Virus record (IMG/VR): IMGVR_UViG_3300044613_003466
Coordinates: 1 to 53,303 of that record
Reading direction: 5' to 3' (one strand)
DNA from: a virus
Length of the DNA: 53,303 nucleotides
Shown in pieces: positions 30,328 to 37,298 of the stretch. The notes under the pieces are model-generated. The model was not told the origin of the DNA. It made no database searches and was given only the letters and a program-made list of their open reading frames with translations. Position numbers and translations under genes: made by a program. Numbering within the stretch: the first letter of the stretch is position 1; the number at the start of each line of letters is the position of its first letter.

Positions 30328-30539
30328 CCCCAACCCTTCGCACCCTCACTCGCTGGCTGACCCTTCGACCACTAAGGCCACCAGTCCCGAGCAACCCCTA
30401 TCTAAACGCCATGAGCGGCGGCAGCCTGATTGCCGGGGTTGCTTTTGTTTTTGATGCCAATGCGATTGGATTTGTTTTTGGCATTTTGACCTGCATTTGC
30501 GCTGCTCTGACTATTTATCACGCGAGGTTTCAACCATGA
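30324..30539 (+). CDS. Small two-helix membrane protein
   Basis: 71 residues starting ATG 30324 within the previous stop. Basic N-terminus (MTPTLRTLTRWLTLRPLRP), then hydrophobic stretches (SLIAGVAFVFDANAIGF and VFGILTCICAALTIYHA) giving one or two membrane helices. Overlaps the FGE-sulfatase gene start by ATGA. Unknown function. Confidence 0.6.
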   Translation: MTPTLRTLTRWLTLRPLRPPVPSNPYLNAMSGGSLIAGVAFVFDANAIGFVFGILTCICAALTIYHARFQP

Positions 30540-31555
30540 CCACTTTTGATTCCAGTCAAGCCGGCTTTGAGTTTGCTGTGAAGTTTGTCCGCGCTCAAAA
30601 CAAACGGGCCCTATTCGATAGTGCCACAGTCGCATTAGCCGAGCTGGCAAGGATTGACGCCCAGCCTCCAGCAACTGCAGCAGCTAAACCGACAGCAGAC
30701 CTAATCCCGCTGGCGTTTATTCCTGCCGGCAGTTTTCTGATGGGTTCGCCCGAGCACGAGCCTCACCGATTAAACACTGAAGGCCCCCAGCATGAGGTAA
30801 CACTGGCCGCCTTCTGGATGGCCCAGACACCGATTACTCAGGCACAGTGGCGCACGGTTGCAAGTTGGCCACGGGTCGAACGCGACCTAGGCCTTGATCC
30901 CTCGCGCTTTAAGGGCGATAATCGTCCAGTGGAGCAGGTGAGCTGGCACGATGCAATGGAATTTTGCTATCGCCTCAGCCAGGGCACCGGCAATAACTAC
31001 ACCCTGCCAAGCGAAGCCCAGTGGGAGTACGCCTGCCGAGCTGGCAGCACCACATCGTTTCATTTTGGGCCCACGATTAGCACGGAGGTGGCAAATTACG
31101 ACGGTAAATACATCTATGGCCAGGGCTCGAGGGGCATCTACCGCCAGCAGACCATCGATGTAGCCAGCTTCCCGCCCAATGCCTGGGACCTGCAGGACAT
31201 GCACGGCAATGTCTGGGAGTGGTGCCTTGATGGATGGCACGACAGCTACGGGGGGGCGCCAGTGGACGGTAGCGCCTGGATGGAGGGCGACAGCCTGGGA
31301 AAGCGCTGCGCGGCGGGTCGTGGATCAACAAACCCGCGAGCTGCCGCTCGGCCTCCCGCCTCAACAACCACCCGGACTCCCGCTACTCCAACATCGGTTT
31401 CCGCGTCTGTTGCCTCCCCTAAGCGCCGGCTGCTGCGCGGCGGGTCGTGGTCCGACGGCCCCGCCGACTGCCGCTCGGCCTTCCGCTTCGGCGTCCGCCC
31501 GGTCGCCCGCAGCAGCTTCATCGGTTTCCGCGTCTGTTGCCTCCCCCAGGGCTAA
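30536..31555 (+). CDS. FGE-sulfatase/C-type-lectin-fold protein with DGR-type variable tail
   Basis: 339 residues. Residues about 55-255 form an FGE-sulfatase (formylglycine-generating-like) domain: FIPAGSFLMGSPE, PVEQVSWHDAMEFCYRL, YTLPSEAQWEYACRAG, and GNVWEWC at 224-230. In cyanobacteria, proteins of this type are frequent targets of diversity-generating retroelements. The C-terminus (299-339: LLRGGSW...CRSAFRFG...IGFRVCC) is the lectin-fold variable repeat B. Between them, residues about 257-295 read the first repeat out of frame as an Ala/Thr/Pro/Ser-rich linker. A 7-base difference at 31305 decides which repeat is in frame. It may bind cell-surface or host ligands. Its location in the early operon is unusual for an adhesin. 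Confidence 0.85.
   Translation: MTTFDSSQAGFEFAVKFVRAQNKRALFDSATVALAELARIDAQPPATAAAKPTADLIPLAFIPAGSFLMGSPEHEPHRLNTEGPQHEVTLAAFWMAQTPITQAQWRTVASWPRVERDLGLDPSRFKGDNRPVEQVSWHDAMEFCYRLSQGTGNNYTLPSEAQWEYACRAGSTTSFHFGPTISTEVANYDGKYIYGQGSRGIYRQQTIDVASFPPNAWDLQDMHGNVWEWCLDGWHDSYGGAPVDGSAWMEGDSLGKRCAAGRGSTNPRAAARPPASTTTRTPATPTSVSASVASPKRRLLRGGSWSDGPADCRSAFRFGVRPVARSSFIGFRVCCLPQG
31306..31419 (+). repeat. Variable repeat A (DGR-type), out of frame with upstream domain
   Basis: 114 bases, equal in length to repeat B at 31433-31546. The first 18 bases and the last 27 (ATCGGTTTCCGCGTCTGTT and onward) are identical between the two, and 24 differences are all confined to the central 69 bases (31324-31392). 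Read in the repeat's own frame it encodes RGGSW...CRSASRLNNHPDSR...NIGFRVCCLP and stops at TAA 31420-31422. The FGE gene enters it in another frame because 7 bases found before repeat B (CCGGCTG) are absent here. Confidence 0.85.
31433..31546 (+). repeat. Variable repeat B (DGR-type), in frame with upstream domain
   Basis: Second copy, 127 bases downstream of repeat A. It differs from A at 24 positions. At 15 of these A has adenine and at 3 B has adenine, mostly first or second codon positions of AAY-like codons. This is the pattern of two products mutated from one adenine-rich template. Preceded by CGCCGGCTGCTGCGC (RRLLRGG), the normal entry to such a repeat. The conserved 3' end would serve as the homing-initiation region. 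Confidence 0.85.
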
Positions 31556-31601
31556 TTCTTTACCCTTTCACCCTTTAATTCTTTGTCCTTGGCTGTTGAT
31601 T

Positions 31602-32162
31602 ATGAGTCCCCTTCCTCTTCCTTTCCAAACCTTAGACTGGCTCAACCATGCCGCCGATGCCGGTCAGCGTGACGCTCAGGTGCTACTGCACCTGATCGAC
31701 CGCGTCGATAAGCACGATCAAGATGTTGCAGTATTCGTGGACAGCTACTCCAAAACCATCGCCGCGCTCTGCCGCAGGCTGGATGCCCTGGAGCGTGGGG
31801 CCAACGATCTAACAGCAGCACCCGACCCTGTTGAGCCGGAAATCGAAATATGCGAAACATGCGACGGCGAAGGCACGATTGATGAACGCCTCGGCGGCAT
31901 TTCAACCTCAAACCCAGCCGCAACCTGCCCAGATTGTGATGGCGTTGGCAAGCCGCGCCGTTTTCATCGCCAACCACCAGCCGCACCAACGCCCCCGCCC
32001 ACTGAGCTGGTGGAAGTCGTCGGCAATGAACTCCCGTTACTGCCAGACGGGAGAGTTGACGAAGCTCGCACACGCGCCGCGATCAGGAAAATGGCGGACT
32101 GGCTCGACACGCAGGGGCACTATGCCAGCGCCAATGTTGTCCGCCGAGATCTTGACCGATGA
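31602..32162 (+). CDS. DnaJ-type zinc-ribbon protein
   Basis: 186 residues from ATG 31602. Two CxxCxGxG motifs (CETCDGEG at 84-91 and CPDCDGVG at 109-116) form one zinc site of the DnaJ cysteine-rich type, preceded by a coiled-coil-like helix (about 20-66) and followed by a Pro-rich linker and a C-terminal helical part. No J domain. Could be a chaperone-like or nucleic-acid-binding protein. The open frame extends upstream through the variable repeats but has no start signal there. Confidence 0.65.
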   Translation: MSPLPLPFQTLDWLNHAADAGQRDAQVLLHLIDRVDKHDQDVAVFVDSYSKTIAALCRRLDALERGANDLTAAPDPVEPEIEICETCDGEGTIDERLGGISTSNPAATCPDCDGVGKPRRFHRQPPAAPTPPPTELVEVVGNELPLLPDGRVDEARTRAAIRKMADWLDTQGHYASANVVRRDLDR

Positions 32163-33733
32163 CCATGCCCGATCGAAACCAAATCACCCATCAACCCAGA
32201 ACCATGACCACTGATTCCGCTGACCGTGCATTGTCCCAACCCTTACCAGAAATTTCCGCAACCGGGGCGTTGACGGACATTCTGCGGGGGGCTCCAGCGC
32301 CTTCTGCACCCGCCGCCCCGCCATCCCCGGAGCCTAGGGAGGTGGCGGAGGTGGCCCAGTGGTTGCTCTCGATGCGCGAATTGGCCGGTGAGCACAACCC
32401 CGAGGAGCGGCGCCAATTCACCCGCGCCGCTACCCTGCTCCAGCGCTTGGCATTCCCTGCCTACTTGTTGGTGGTCGGTCGCCCGCCTGAGGGGGGTTTA
32501 GATCTGCTCAAGTCGCAGCCGGGCGATGTTCAGGTTTGCACTGCCGGGGTCAGCATTGAACCGCTGGGGGATGCGGCCCACCCCACATACCTAGACGCCA
32601 TTCGCCTAGCCCAGGGCTGCCACGATTACTCAGGCGGCCATAGCGGGACAGAGGGGGAGGCCTGGCATGGCGCCATTGATTTGGTTGTGGACGTGCTCAA
32701 GCGAGCGGCGGTTGGGCCCTGGGACGGCCAACTCAAGGCGGTGTATGGCGTTGGGATGGAGGCTCAGGCTGAGAAGGTGGAGGAGCTGGAGCCGGTGGCC
32801 GAGCTTGACGACCAACACCGCGAGGCGGTCCACCAAGCCGTAGCCGAGGCACTGGGCAGCGGAGCCTATGACTGCCTGCGCGTATGGGAGGCATGGGGCG
32901 TCGGGACCATGGGCCCAGATGATTTTGTGCCGGTGGCCGAAGACAGCGACCGCGTGGCTGAGATTGCAGATGCGGCCATTGAAGCGATCCGGGCGATCCC
33001 CCTGCCAGCGCCGGAGGTGGGGGAGACGGGGGAAGTAGCGGAGTTGGTGGCTTTACTGAAAATTGCGGGCCGATGGGCTACTTCTACCGGCGTGCATCTT
33101 GACCGCTTTGCCGCATTGTTCGATCAGCAGGAGGCCGAGCTGGCCGCCCTGCGGGCCGTGCCGGTGGCGGTGAGCGAGCGGCTGCGGGTTGTTAAAGCCG
33201 GCATCAGCGCCGGCTACAACCTGGGCCACCACCACACCGTTGAGGGCAGCTGGGGTGATCCTGATGATGTGGCCGACGACATTGCGCAAGAAACTCTCAA
33301 TGACATTGGCCTACCCCCAGCGCCTCAGTGCCTTATCGCCCGCATGGCTGCTGAGCTGGACCATTTACAGCCACTGCCAGCCTTCCCGCCCATCACATCC
33401 CACCCCCTCGCCATAGAGGCCCGCGCACTGCTGAGGGGCGGCCCTACCACTATTCCAGCGCCCCAGGCTGGGGAGGGGGCCGTGGCGGAGCCGGTGGCTG
33501 AATGCCCACATTGCGGCTATGAGGGCGAGATGGTGCCAGCGCCCCAGGCTGGGGATGTGGCGTTAGCGGGCGACCGGCGATCAGCGGAATCGCTGCAGCT
33601 AGCCCACGAAAGTTGCCGTTCACACGGCGACTGCCCAGATAGTGAAATCTGTTGGCTGGATATGCTGCCCTGTTCTCATTACGAAAACTGTGCCACCCCG
33701 CCAGCGCCCCAGGCTGGGGAGGTGGAGGCGTGA
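32159..33733 (+). CDS. Large acidic modular hypothetical protein
   Basis: 524 residues, ATGA overlap at the start (an ATG at 32204 is also possible). It contains several similar helical modules beginning with VAEVAQWLL, VAEIADAAIEAIR, VAELVALLK and VSERLRVVK, separated by Pro/Ala-rich PAPQAGE-type linkers at about residues 284, 435, 462 and 516. The C-terminal ~60 residues contain several Cys (CPHCGYEGE, CRSHGDCPDSEICW) that may bind zinc. It looks assembled from repeated small units like the genes that follow. Function unknown. Confidence 0.6.
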   Translation: MTMPDRNQITHQPRTMTTDSADRALSQPLPEISATGALTDILRGAPAPSAPAAPPSPEPREVAEVAQWLLSMRELAGEHNPEERRQFTRAATLLQRLAFPAYLLVVGRPPEGGLDLLKSQPGDVQVCTAGVSIEPLGDAAHPTYLDAIRLAQGCHDYSGGHSGTEGEAWHGAIDLVVDVLKRAAVGPWDGQLKAVYGVGMEAQAEKVEELEPVAELDDQHREAVHQAVAEALGSGAYDCLRVWEAWGVGTMGPDDFVPVAEDSDRVAEIADAAIEAIRAIPLPAPEVGETGEVAELVALLKIAGRWATSTGVHLDRFAALFDQQEAELAALRAVPVAVSERLRVVKAGISAGYNLGHHHTVEGSWGDPDDVADDIAQETLNDIGLPPAPQCLIARMAAELDHLQPLPAFPPITSHPLAIEARALLRGGPTTIPAPQAGEGAVAEPVAECPHCGYEGEMVPAPQAGDVALAGDRRSAESLQLAHESCRSHGDCPDSEICWLDMLPCSHYENCATPPAPQAGEVEA

Positions 33734-33999
33734 TGTTAGTTCAAATTCCAACACTGGCCGACGCTTATTTTTCAATCGCAAAATGGGCTTATTGGCGTTA
33801 CGCAAGGGGAATGGTGGCCAGCAATAGAAAGCCGGTCGGCGTGCCAGGCAACCGGGACCCAGACAGCCCCTGCCCGGCATTTGAGCCCCGACCCCGCAAG
33901 CTGGAAGACTTTGCCGATTGCGAAACAGATGGACATTACCTGTGCTCTGAGTGCTGCCACAGAATGTCAGCGCCGGTATGGGGGGAGGTGGAGGCGTGA
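33730..33999 (+). CDS. Small Cys-rich protein ending in GEVEA
   Basis: 89 residues. Starts at GTG 33730 (or the adjacent ATG 33733) behind GGAGGTGGAGGC, the sequence that also encodes the preceding protein's GEVEA tail. C-half contains CETDGHYLCSECCHR, a likely zinc site. Ends again in GEVEA, so the same coding-plus-ribosome-site cassette starts the next gene. Confidence 0.6.
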   Translation: MMLVQIPTLADAYFSIAKWAYWRYARGMVASNRKPVGVPGNRDPDSPCPAFEPRPRKLEDFADCETDGHYLCSECCHRMSAPVWGEVEA

Positions 34000-34397
34000 G
34001 CTGCGATTGCGACTGTGAACAACCCGCCGTTTACCGACCGAACATCCAACGCGCCAGGAAAGCTCACGCCTGTTACGAGTGCTCTGGCCCGATTACCCCT
34101 GGCGATTCTCACGAGTACGTCTTCGGCGTTTGGGACGGTGAACCCGGATCGTTCAGAACATGCTGCCATTGCCTGGAGCTGCGTGCGTGGGTCACCGAAG
34201 CGGCCGACTGCTGGGCCTGCCACAGCGAGCTAGTCGAAATTGCCAGGGAAGAACTGCGCAACATGAGCGGTCCCAGGACTCCCGAAGTGCGTCAACAATG
34301 GTGGCAAGGCGCGCGGCTTTTCATCCAGGCCAGGCGACGGATGGAGACTTCCAGGGAGGCTCGGCGGCTGCGAAAGGCTGGGGAGGTGGAGGCGTGA
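33996..34397 (+). CDS. Zinc-binding small protein (CxC...CxxC...CWAC)
   Basis: 133 residues from GTG 33996 (GTGA overlap). Cys clusters CDCDC near the N-terminus, CYECSG, CCHCLELRAW and CWACHSE suggest two zinc sites of a treble-clef or RING-like kind. C-terminal basic helix (QARRRMETSREARRLRKAGE). Ends in GEVEA. Could be a nucleic-acid-binding or adaptor protein. Confidence 0.6.
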   Translation: MSCDCDCEQPAVYRPNIQRARKAHACYECSGPITPGDSHEYVFGVWDGEPGSFRTCCHCLELRAWVTEAADCWACHSELVEIAREELRNMSGPRTPEVRQQWWQGARLFIQARRRMETSREARRLRKAGEVEA

Positions 34398-34663
34398 TCG
34401 TCCCAACTGCCGTTGCGGTTTTGCGCGAAATTGCGGCGATGCACTCCGAAGGTGTGGCGACGTTGCGGGCCAACACCCTCGCCGAGCGGCTTTGGCCTGA
34501 GGGTCGTCGCCAAAATTCCAAGGGCCAGGTGTTTCACTTGGGCGCCAGTGTGGCGGCGCAGTTGTTGCGAAGGTGCCCGGCTGTACGCGAAAAAGAGTCA
34601 AGGCTGTGGGAAATCCTGCCCCACAGGCTGCCAGCGCCCCAGGTCAAGGAGGTGGAGGCGTGA
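34394..34663 (+). CDS. Winged-helix-like small protein
   Basis: 89 residues from GTG 34394. The order VLREIAAMHSEGVATLRANTL, LAERLWPEGR, HLGASVAAQLLRRCPAVRE and RLWEIL resembles a winged-helix fold. Ends in PAPQVKEVEA, a variant of the shared tail that carries the ribosome site for the next gene. DNA-binding role inferred. Confidence 0.55.
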   Translation: MIVPTAVAVLREIAAMHSEGVATLRANTLAERLWPEGRRQNSKGQVFHLGASVAAQLLRRCPAVREKESRLWEILPHRLPAPQVKEVEA

Positions 34664-34848
34664 AAACCAAGGAACAAAAACTCAGGACCGCGATGAAAGC
34701 AGCCCGTGAATTTATCAACCGGAGCGAGCTTCTGTTGGCCTATTGGGAAGCAGGCGGCGCAAGCCTGACCGGCACGGCCCCATCTGGTGCTGTTCGACGT
34801 GCATCTATGGAGCTGACCAGATCGCTCTCTGAATACAGGAAACCTTGA
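34660..34848 (+). CDS. Small helical protein
   Basis: 62 residues from GTG 34660 (GTGA overlap, GGAGGTGGAGGC ahead). Basic, helical (KTKEQKLRTAMKAAREFI) with no motif. It is the last in the series joined by the GEVEA-type junction; its own end lacks that tail. Confidence 0.5.
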   Translation: MKTKEQKLRTAMKAAREFINRSELLLAYWEAGGASLTGTAPSGAVRRASMELTRSLSEYRKP

Positions 34849-34882
34849 GCACCCCCAAGACCACCCTCACCCCTGACCCCCA

Positions 34883-35488
34883 ATGCTGAAAAACGACAGA
34901 TGGATCAAAGCCCAAGCCGCCGCCGGCATGATCGAGCCCTTTCAGGCGAAGCTGGTGAGGCAGGTGCTCACCAACGACTTTGATGGCGACCCAATTCGCC
35001 GCGTTCTTTCCTATGGCACCAGCAGCTACGGCTATGACATTCGCCTCTCCGCCGCCCAGTTCCGGATCTTTCGCCATGTGCCGGGCACGGTGATGAACCC
35101 CAAGCGGTTCAATCCCGCCAACCTGGAGCCGGCCGCCCTGCACCAGGACGAAGACGGCCGATTTTTCATCCTGCCGGGCCACACCTACGGCCTGGGGGTG
35201 GCGCTCGAAAAGCTGCTGGTGCCGCCGAATATCACCGTGATCTGCCTAGGCAAAAGCACCTATGCCAGGTTGGGAATCATCGTCAACACCACGCCGGCAG
35301 AGGCCGCATGGGAGGGGCATCTGACCCTTGAGTTCAGCAACTCATCCGGGGCCGACTGCCGCATTTATGCGGAGGAGGGGATCTGCCAGCTGCTCTTTTT
35401 TGAGGGGGATCCCTGCGAGACGACCTATGCCGATCGGGCTGGGAAATATCAGAACCAGCCTGAGCGGGTGGTGGTGGCCAGGGTATGA
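34883..35488 (+). CDS. dcd: dCTP deaminase
   Basis: 201 residues, close to the bacterial length. Core signatures: YGTSSYGYDIRL, VPGTVMNPKRFNP, SYARLGI-type KSTYARLGIIVNTTP, WEGHLTLEFSNSS, and C-terminal YADRAGKYQNQP. It deaminates dCTP to dUTP for thymidylate synthesis. The sequence style is that of cyanobacterial Dcd, so it was probably acquired from the host. Overlaps tmk by ATGA; together they would raise the dTMP-to-dTDP supply for phage DNA. No Shine-Dalgarno is seen before the ATG. Confidence 0.9.
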   Translation: MLKNDRWIKAQAAAGMIEPFQAKLVRQVLTNDFDGDPIRRVLSYGTSSYGYDIRLSAAQFRIFRHVPGTVMNPKRFNPANLEPAALHQDEDGRFFILPGHTYGLGVALEKLLVPPNITVICLGKSTYARLGIIVNTTPAEAAWEGHLTLEFSNSSGADCRIYAEEGICQLLFFEGDPCETTYADRAGKYQNQPERVVVARV

Positions 35489-36147
35489 GAGACATCACCC
35501 CAACCCCGCCCCGTGGCCGCTTCGTCGTCCTAGAGGGCATCGACGGCAGCGGCAAGACCACCCAACTGGAGGCCCTGCGCCAATGGTTGCCCACCAGCGG
35601 CCTGCTGCCCCCCGGCGCCCGCGTGGTCGTGAGCCGAGAGCCTGGGGGAACCGCCCTGGGTCAGGCGTTGCGGTATCTGCTGCTGGACCCTCCTGGGGAA
35701 GCGGCCCCGGTGCCCCGTGCCGAGCTGCTGCTGTATGCGGCCGACCGTGCCCAGCACGTGGAAACCGTTCTACGGCCAGCGCTGGAGCGGGGGGATTGGG
35801 TGCTGTGTGATCGCTTCACCGGATCAACCGCCGCCTATCAGGGCTATGGCAGGGGCTGGCCCCTTGGCCTGATTGACACACTGTCAGACATCGCCACGGG
35901 CGGTCTGAGTGCCGATCTGACCCTCTGGCTAGACGTGCCCCTGGCCGAGTCCTGCCGGCGCCGTGGTGGCCAATTAGCCGACCGCCTTGAGGGGGAGGGG
36001 GTGGCGTTTTTGGGTCGCGTTGCCGATGGGTTCCTGGAGCTGGCCGTGCAACGGGGCTGGGTACGCATCGCTGCTGGCCGTCTCGTAGTTGCCGTGACGG
36101 GGGACTGTTGCCGCGCCATGGTCCGCAGCCTTGGGGGGGTCCAATGA
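35485..36147 (+). CDS. tmk: Thymidylate kinase
   Basis: 220 residues. P-loop EGIDGSGKTT at 17-26, SREPGGTALGQALRYLLL, the DRF motif (CDRFTGSTAAYQGYGRG) and DLTLWLDVPLAES complete the dTMP kinase pattern. Converts dTMP to dTDP. Begins within the dcd stop and ends 4 bases into the methyltransferase start. Sequence resembles cyanobacterial Tmk. No thymidylate synthase is found in the window, so dUMP methylation would rely on the host. Confidence 0.9.
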   Translation: MRDITPTPPRGRFVVLEGIDGSGKTTQLEALRQWLPTSGLLPPGARVVVSREPGGTALGQALRYLLLDPPGEAAPVPRAELLLYAADRAQHVETVLRPALERGDWVLCDRFTGSTAAYQGYGRGWPLGLIDTLSDIATGGLSADLTLWLDVPLAESCRRRGGQLADRLEGEGVAFLGRVADGFLELAVQRGWVRIAAGRLVVAVTGDCCRAMVRSLGGVQ

Positions 36148-37013
36148 ATGAGTTGGCACTTTTCGCAGGCCATGGAGGCGGCATTCTCGGAGGCCTCCTG
36201 TTGGGATGGCGAACCATCTGCGCCGTCGAAATTGACGAGGCAGCCAGACGACGACTCATTGCCCGCCAAGACGACGGCACTCTGCAACCCTTCCCCATCT
36301 GGGACGACATCCGCACCTTTGACGGCAAACCCTGGGCTGGCCTCGTGGATGTCATCTCTGGCGGCTTCCCGTGCCAGGACATCAGCATTGCCGGAAAGGG
36401 GGCAGGGATTACCGGCGAGCGATCAGGGCTCTGGCGTGAATTTGCTCGGATCATTTGCGAGGTTCGACCCCGCTACGTCCTCGTGGAAAACTCCCCAGCT
36501 CTCGTTGCTCGGGGGCTCGGAACAGTTCTCGGAGACCTGGCCACGCTGGGGTTTGATGCGCGCTGGGGTGTGTTTGGAGCAGATGAAGCCGCCCTCGCGA
36601 CTCATTGCGGAGAGATCCCGCTCATCCACAACCGCGATCGAATCTGGATCGTGGGTTGCCGACAGGGCACCAACCCCGACGGTCTGCGGGAACAACAACA
36701 GGAAAGGATCCAGTCCGACCAGTGGAGACGGGCTGGCGACGTGGGTAAAACGACGACTGGCGACGCCCAGGGTTCACGACTCCAAAGCCATGGGGCCATC
36801 GGAGCTGAATCGAAAATCACCATGCCTTGCGGCAATCCAGCAACCTGGTGGTCCACTGAACCCGACGTGGATCGAGTGGTTCATGGGGTGGCCAATCGGG
36901 TGGACCGCCTTAGAGGGCTTGGAAACGGGCAGGTTCCAGCAGTGGTGGCACTTGCATGGGAGACGCTGACCACCCAACCCGACCTATTCGCCTCAGCGGG
37001 GCCGGTGGCATGA
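36144..37013 (+). CDS. C5-cytosine DNA methyltransferase
   Basis: 289 residues. Motif I LFAGHGGGILGG, motif II region AVEIDEAARRR, catalytic Cys77 in GFPCQDIS, motif VI VENSPAL (Glu115), motif VIII RDRIWIVG, and C-terminal motif IX/X region RLRGLGNGQVPAVVAL. The target-recognition part between VIII and IX is short. It would modify phage DNA against host restriction. A second conserved frame runs through nearly all of the gene (36148-36969), and the ORF start overlaps tmk by ATGA. Confidence 0.9.
   Translation: MNELALFAGHGGGILGGLLLGWRTICAVEIDEAARRRLIARQDDGTLQPFPIWDDIRTFDGKPWAGLVDVISGGFPCQDISIAGKGAGITGERSGLWREFARIICEVRPRYVLVENSPALVARGLGTVLGDLATLGFDARWGVFGADEAALATHCGEIPLIHNRDRIWIVGCRQGTNPDGLREQQQERIQSDQWRRAGDVGKTTTGDAQGSRLQSHGAIGAESKITMPCGNPATWWSTEPDVDRVVHGVANRVDRLRGLGNGQVPAVVALAWETLTTQPDLFASAGPVA
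36148..36969 (+). CDS. Overlapping +1-frame protein (MSWHFS family)
   Basis: 273 residues starting 4 bases after the methyltransferase ATG, in the next frame. It carries recognisable family blocks: MSWHFSQAMEAAF, DGEPSAPS, FDPATSSWKTPQLSLLGG, SETWPRWGLM and LNPTWIEWFMGWPIGW. Proteins with these blocks are widely annotated in phages near cytosine methyltransferases. Here both families occupy the same 822 bases. I do not know whether both are translated. The conserved non-repetitive blocks argue against chance. Confidence 0.5.
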   Translation: MSWHFSQAMEAAFSEASCWDGEPSAPSKLTRQPDDDSLPAKTTALCNPSPSGTTSAPLTANPGLASWMSSLAASRARTSALPERGQGLPASDQGSGVNLLGSFARFDPATSSWKTPQLSLLGGSEQFSETWPRWGLMRAGVCLEQMKPPSRLIAERSRSSTTAIESGSWVADRAPTPTVCGNNNRKGSSPTSGDGLATWVKRRLATPRVHDSKAMGPSELNRKSPCLAAIQQPGGPLNPTWIEWFMGWPIGWTALEGLETGRFQQWWHLHGRR

Positions 37014-37298
37014 TCACCCCAACCCCTGCAGCACTTCCCTGGCCCACCGCTGGTGTTCATCGCTCGGAGGCTGCAGGGGGCGAGCATCACGGGCCAGGAC
37101 GAGCTCCACCTCCAGGCACCGCACGCGGCCCAGCAGGGAATCGATCAGCGCCTTCTGGCCATAGGCCTGCACAATTAAGCCATCAACCACGATGCTCAGA
37201 TCGTCCCGGCATAGGTGGGCGGCAGTCCGCCGATCCAGGGCACGGCTCAGCTGCGTTTCTAGGCTGAGGGTCGGCACCATCCAACTATTCGAGGCCAT
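37014..37298 (-). CDS. Small helical protein on opposite strand
   Basis: 94 residues (MASNSWMVPTLSLETQLSRAL) ending next to the methyltransferase stop (convergent). Helical with LIVQAYGQKALIDSLLGRV and a Cys. Similar sequences (LETQLSRALDRRTAAHLC) occur as small hypothetical proteins of cyanobacterial viruses by my recollection. Its start at 37298 shares a CCATGG with the plus-strand start at 37297. Confidence 0.5.
   Translation of the reverse strand: MASNSWMVPTLSLETQLSRALDRRTAAHLCRDDLSIVVDGLIVQAYGQKALIDSLLGRVRCLEVELVLARDARPLQPPSDEHQRWAREVLQGLG

Noticed and set aside
31306-31419. Repeat A as the DGR template repeat and B as its variable copy
   Set aside because: Nine of the 24 differences are at non-adenine bases of A, which a template would not allow. 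It also has coding flanks (RGGSW...CCLP, stop). Two variable copies of a third template fit better.
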